Assembly (NCBI GenBank): GCA_958405195.1
Contig: CATYDM010000054.1
Span: 1 to 13,944, forward strand
Source of the DNA: an uncultured Collinsella sp.
GTDB lineage: Bacteria > Actinomycetota > Coriobacteriia > Coriobacteriales > Coriobacteriaceae
DNA: 13,944 bases
Direction of reading: 5' to 3'
Positions 13,824 through 13,944 of this stretch are shown here, in pieces (the first letter of the stretch is position 1; every line of letters begins with the position of its first letter). The position numbers and the translations under genes were made by a program. The notes beneath the pieces were generated by a model that was not told the DNA's origin, searched no databases, and was given only the letters and a program-made list of their open reading frames with translations.

Positions 13824-13944
13824 GCTACACCGCCGGGCCTTGCAGCCCCGCCGCGTAAACCTTATATCGAGCACAGAAGCCCGTCCGAATTTGAACTGCG
13901 CCCCAAATCTTGGACGCCCTAAATAGCGACTAGGCCGCGAGGGC
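13824..13944. other. Terminal intergenic DNA, nothing supported
   Basis: I see no gene, strong terminator or convincing promoter in these 121 bp. A short GGGC/GCCC stem near 13834-13847 lacks a T-run. TTGAAC at 13891-13896 has no -10 at the right distance. Confidence 0.5.

Noticed and set aside
13876..13944. Possible minus-strand tRNA, because GTTCAAATTC resembles a T-loop
   Set aside because: The flanking bases do not form a T-stem, and no acceptor or anticodon stem can be drawn.

Overview
The window is GC-rich and gene-dense. It reads as a Coriobacteriia (Actinomycetota) chromosome, most likely Collinsella or a close relative. This is inferred from the codon and GC bias, the LAATG-type sortase motif on the surface protein, the fused FeoA-FeoB iron transporter, and intergenic palindromic repeats of a kind I associate with Collinsella. 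None of this could be checked by a search. There is no prophage, transposase or CRISPR array, and most genes are housekeeping or transport genes. The unusual material is between the genes.

Left third (1-5149, all coding on the minus strand). In transcription order, an alpha/beta hydrolase (4250-5149) is followed by a 473-bp gap, a FeoA-FeoB ferrous-iron transporter (1416-3776) and a SotB-like MFS efflux transporter (99-1295). The gap is unusually structured. It holds (i) an interleaved pair of inverted repeats placed like a terminator with an alternative fold (4140-4220), (ii) a tandem array with an exact 62-bp period made of seven alternating inverted arms (3936-4136), (iii) a promoter, and (iv) tandem GGTTAGCC boxes resembling DtxR/IdeR half-sites in front of feoB. 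A solitary copy of one arm of (i) lies just downstream of the MFS gene. The terminator of feoB and the promoter of the MFS gene physically overlap.

Middle (5150-8585, plus strand). A stand-alone glucose-family PTS IIA protein (5393-5956) is followed by a strong terminator. Next come asparaginyl-tRNA synthetase (asnS, 6138-7541) with another strong terminator, and a WYL-domain transcriptional regulator (7800-8585). The IIA protein has both active-site histidines, but a glycine sits where an active-site aspartate is usual.

Right third (8586-13944, plus strand). A three-gene ABC importer operon of the PF04392/TrpXYZ type encodes a lipoprotein (8746-9726), a permease (9931-10854) and an ATPase (10847-11641). 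It starts with a short leader that can form two mutually exclusive hairpins, one of which would pair next to the ribosome-binding site. A stem-loop separates the lipoprotein gene from the permease and ATPase genes. After a terminator comes a large secreted, sortase-anchored 5'-nucleotidase-type metallophosphoesterase (11799-13823). The last 121 bp hold no gene that I can support.

Together the genes suggest a gut anaerobe managing iron uptake, sugar phosphotransfer, amino-acid-type solute import and nucleotide salvage at the cell surface. No single new multi-gene system is evident. The best candidates for something undescribed are the repeat structures at 3936-4220.
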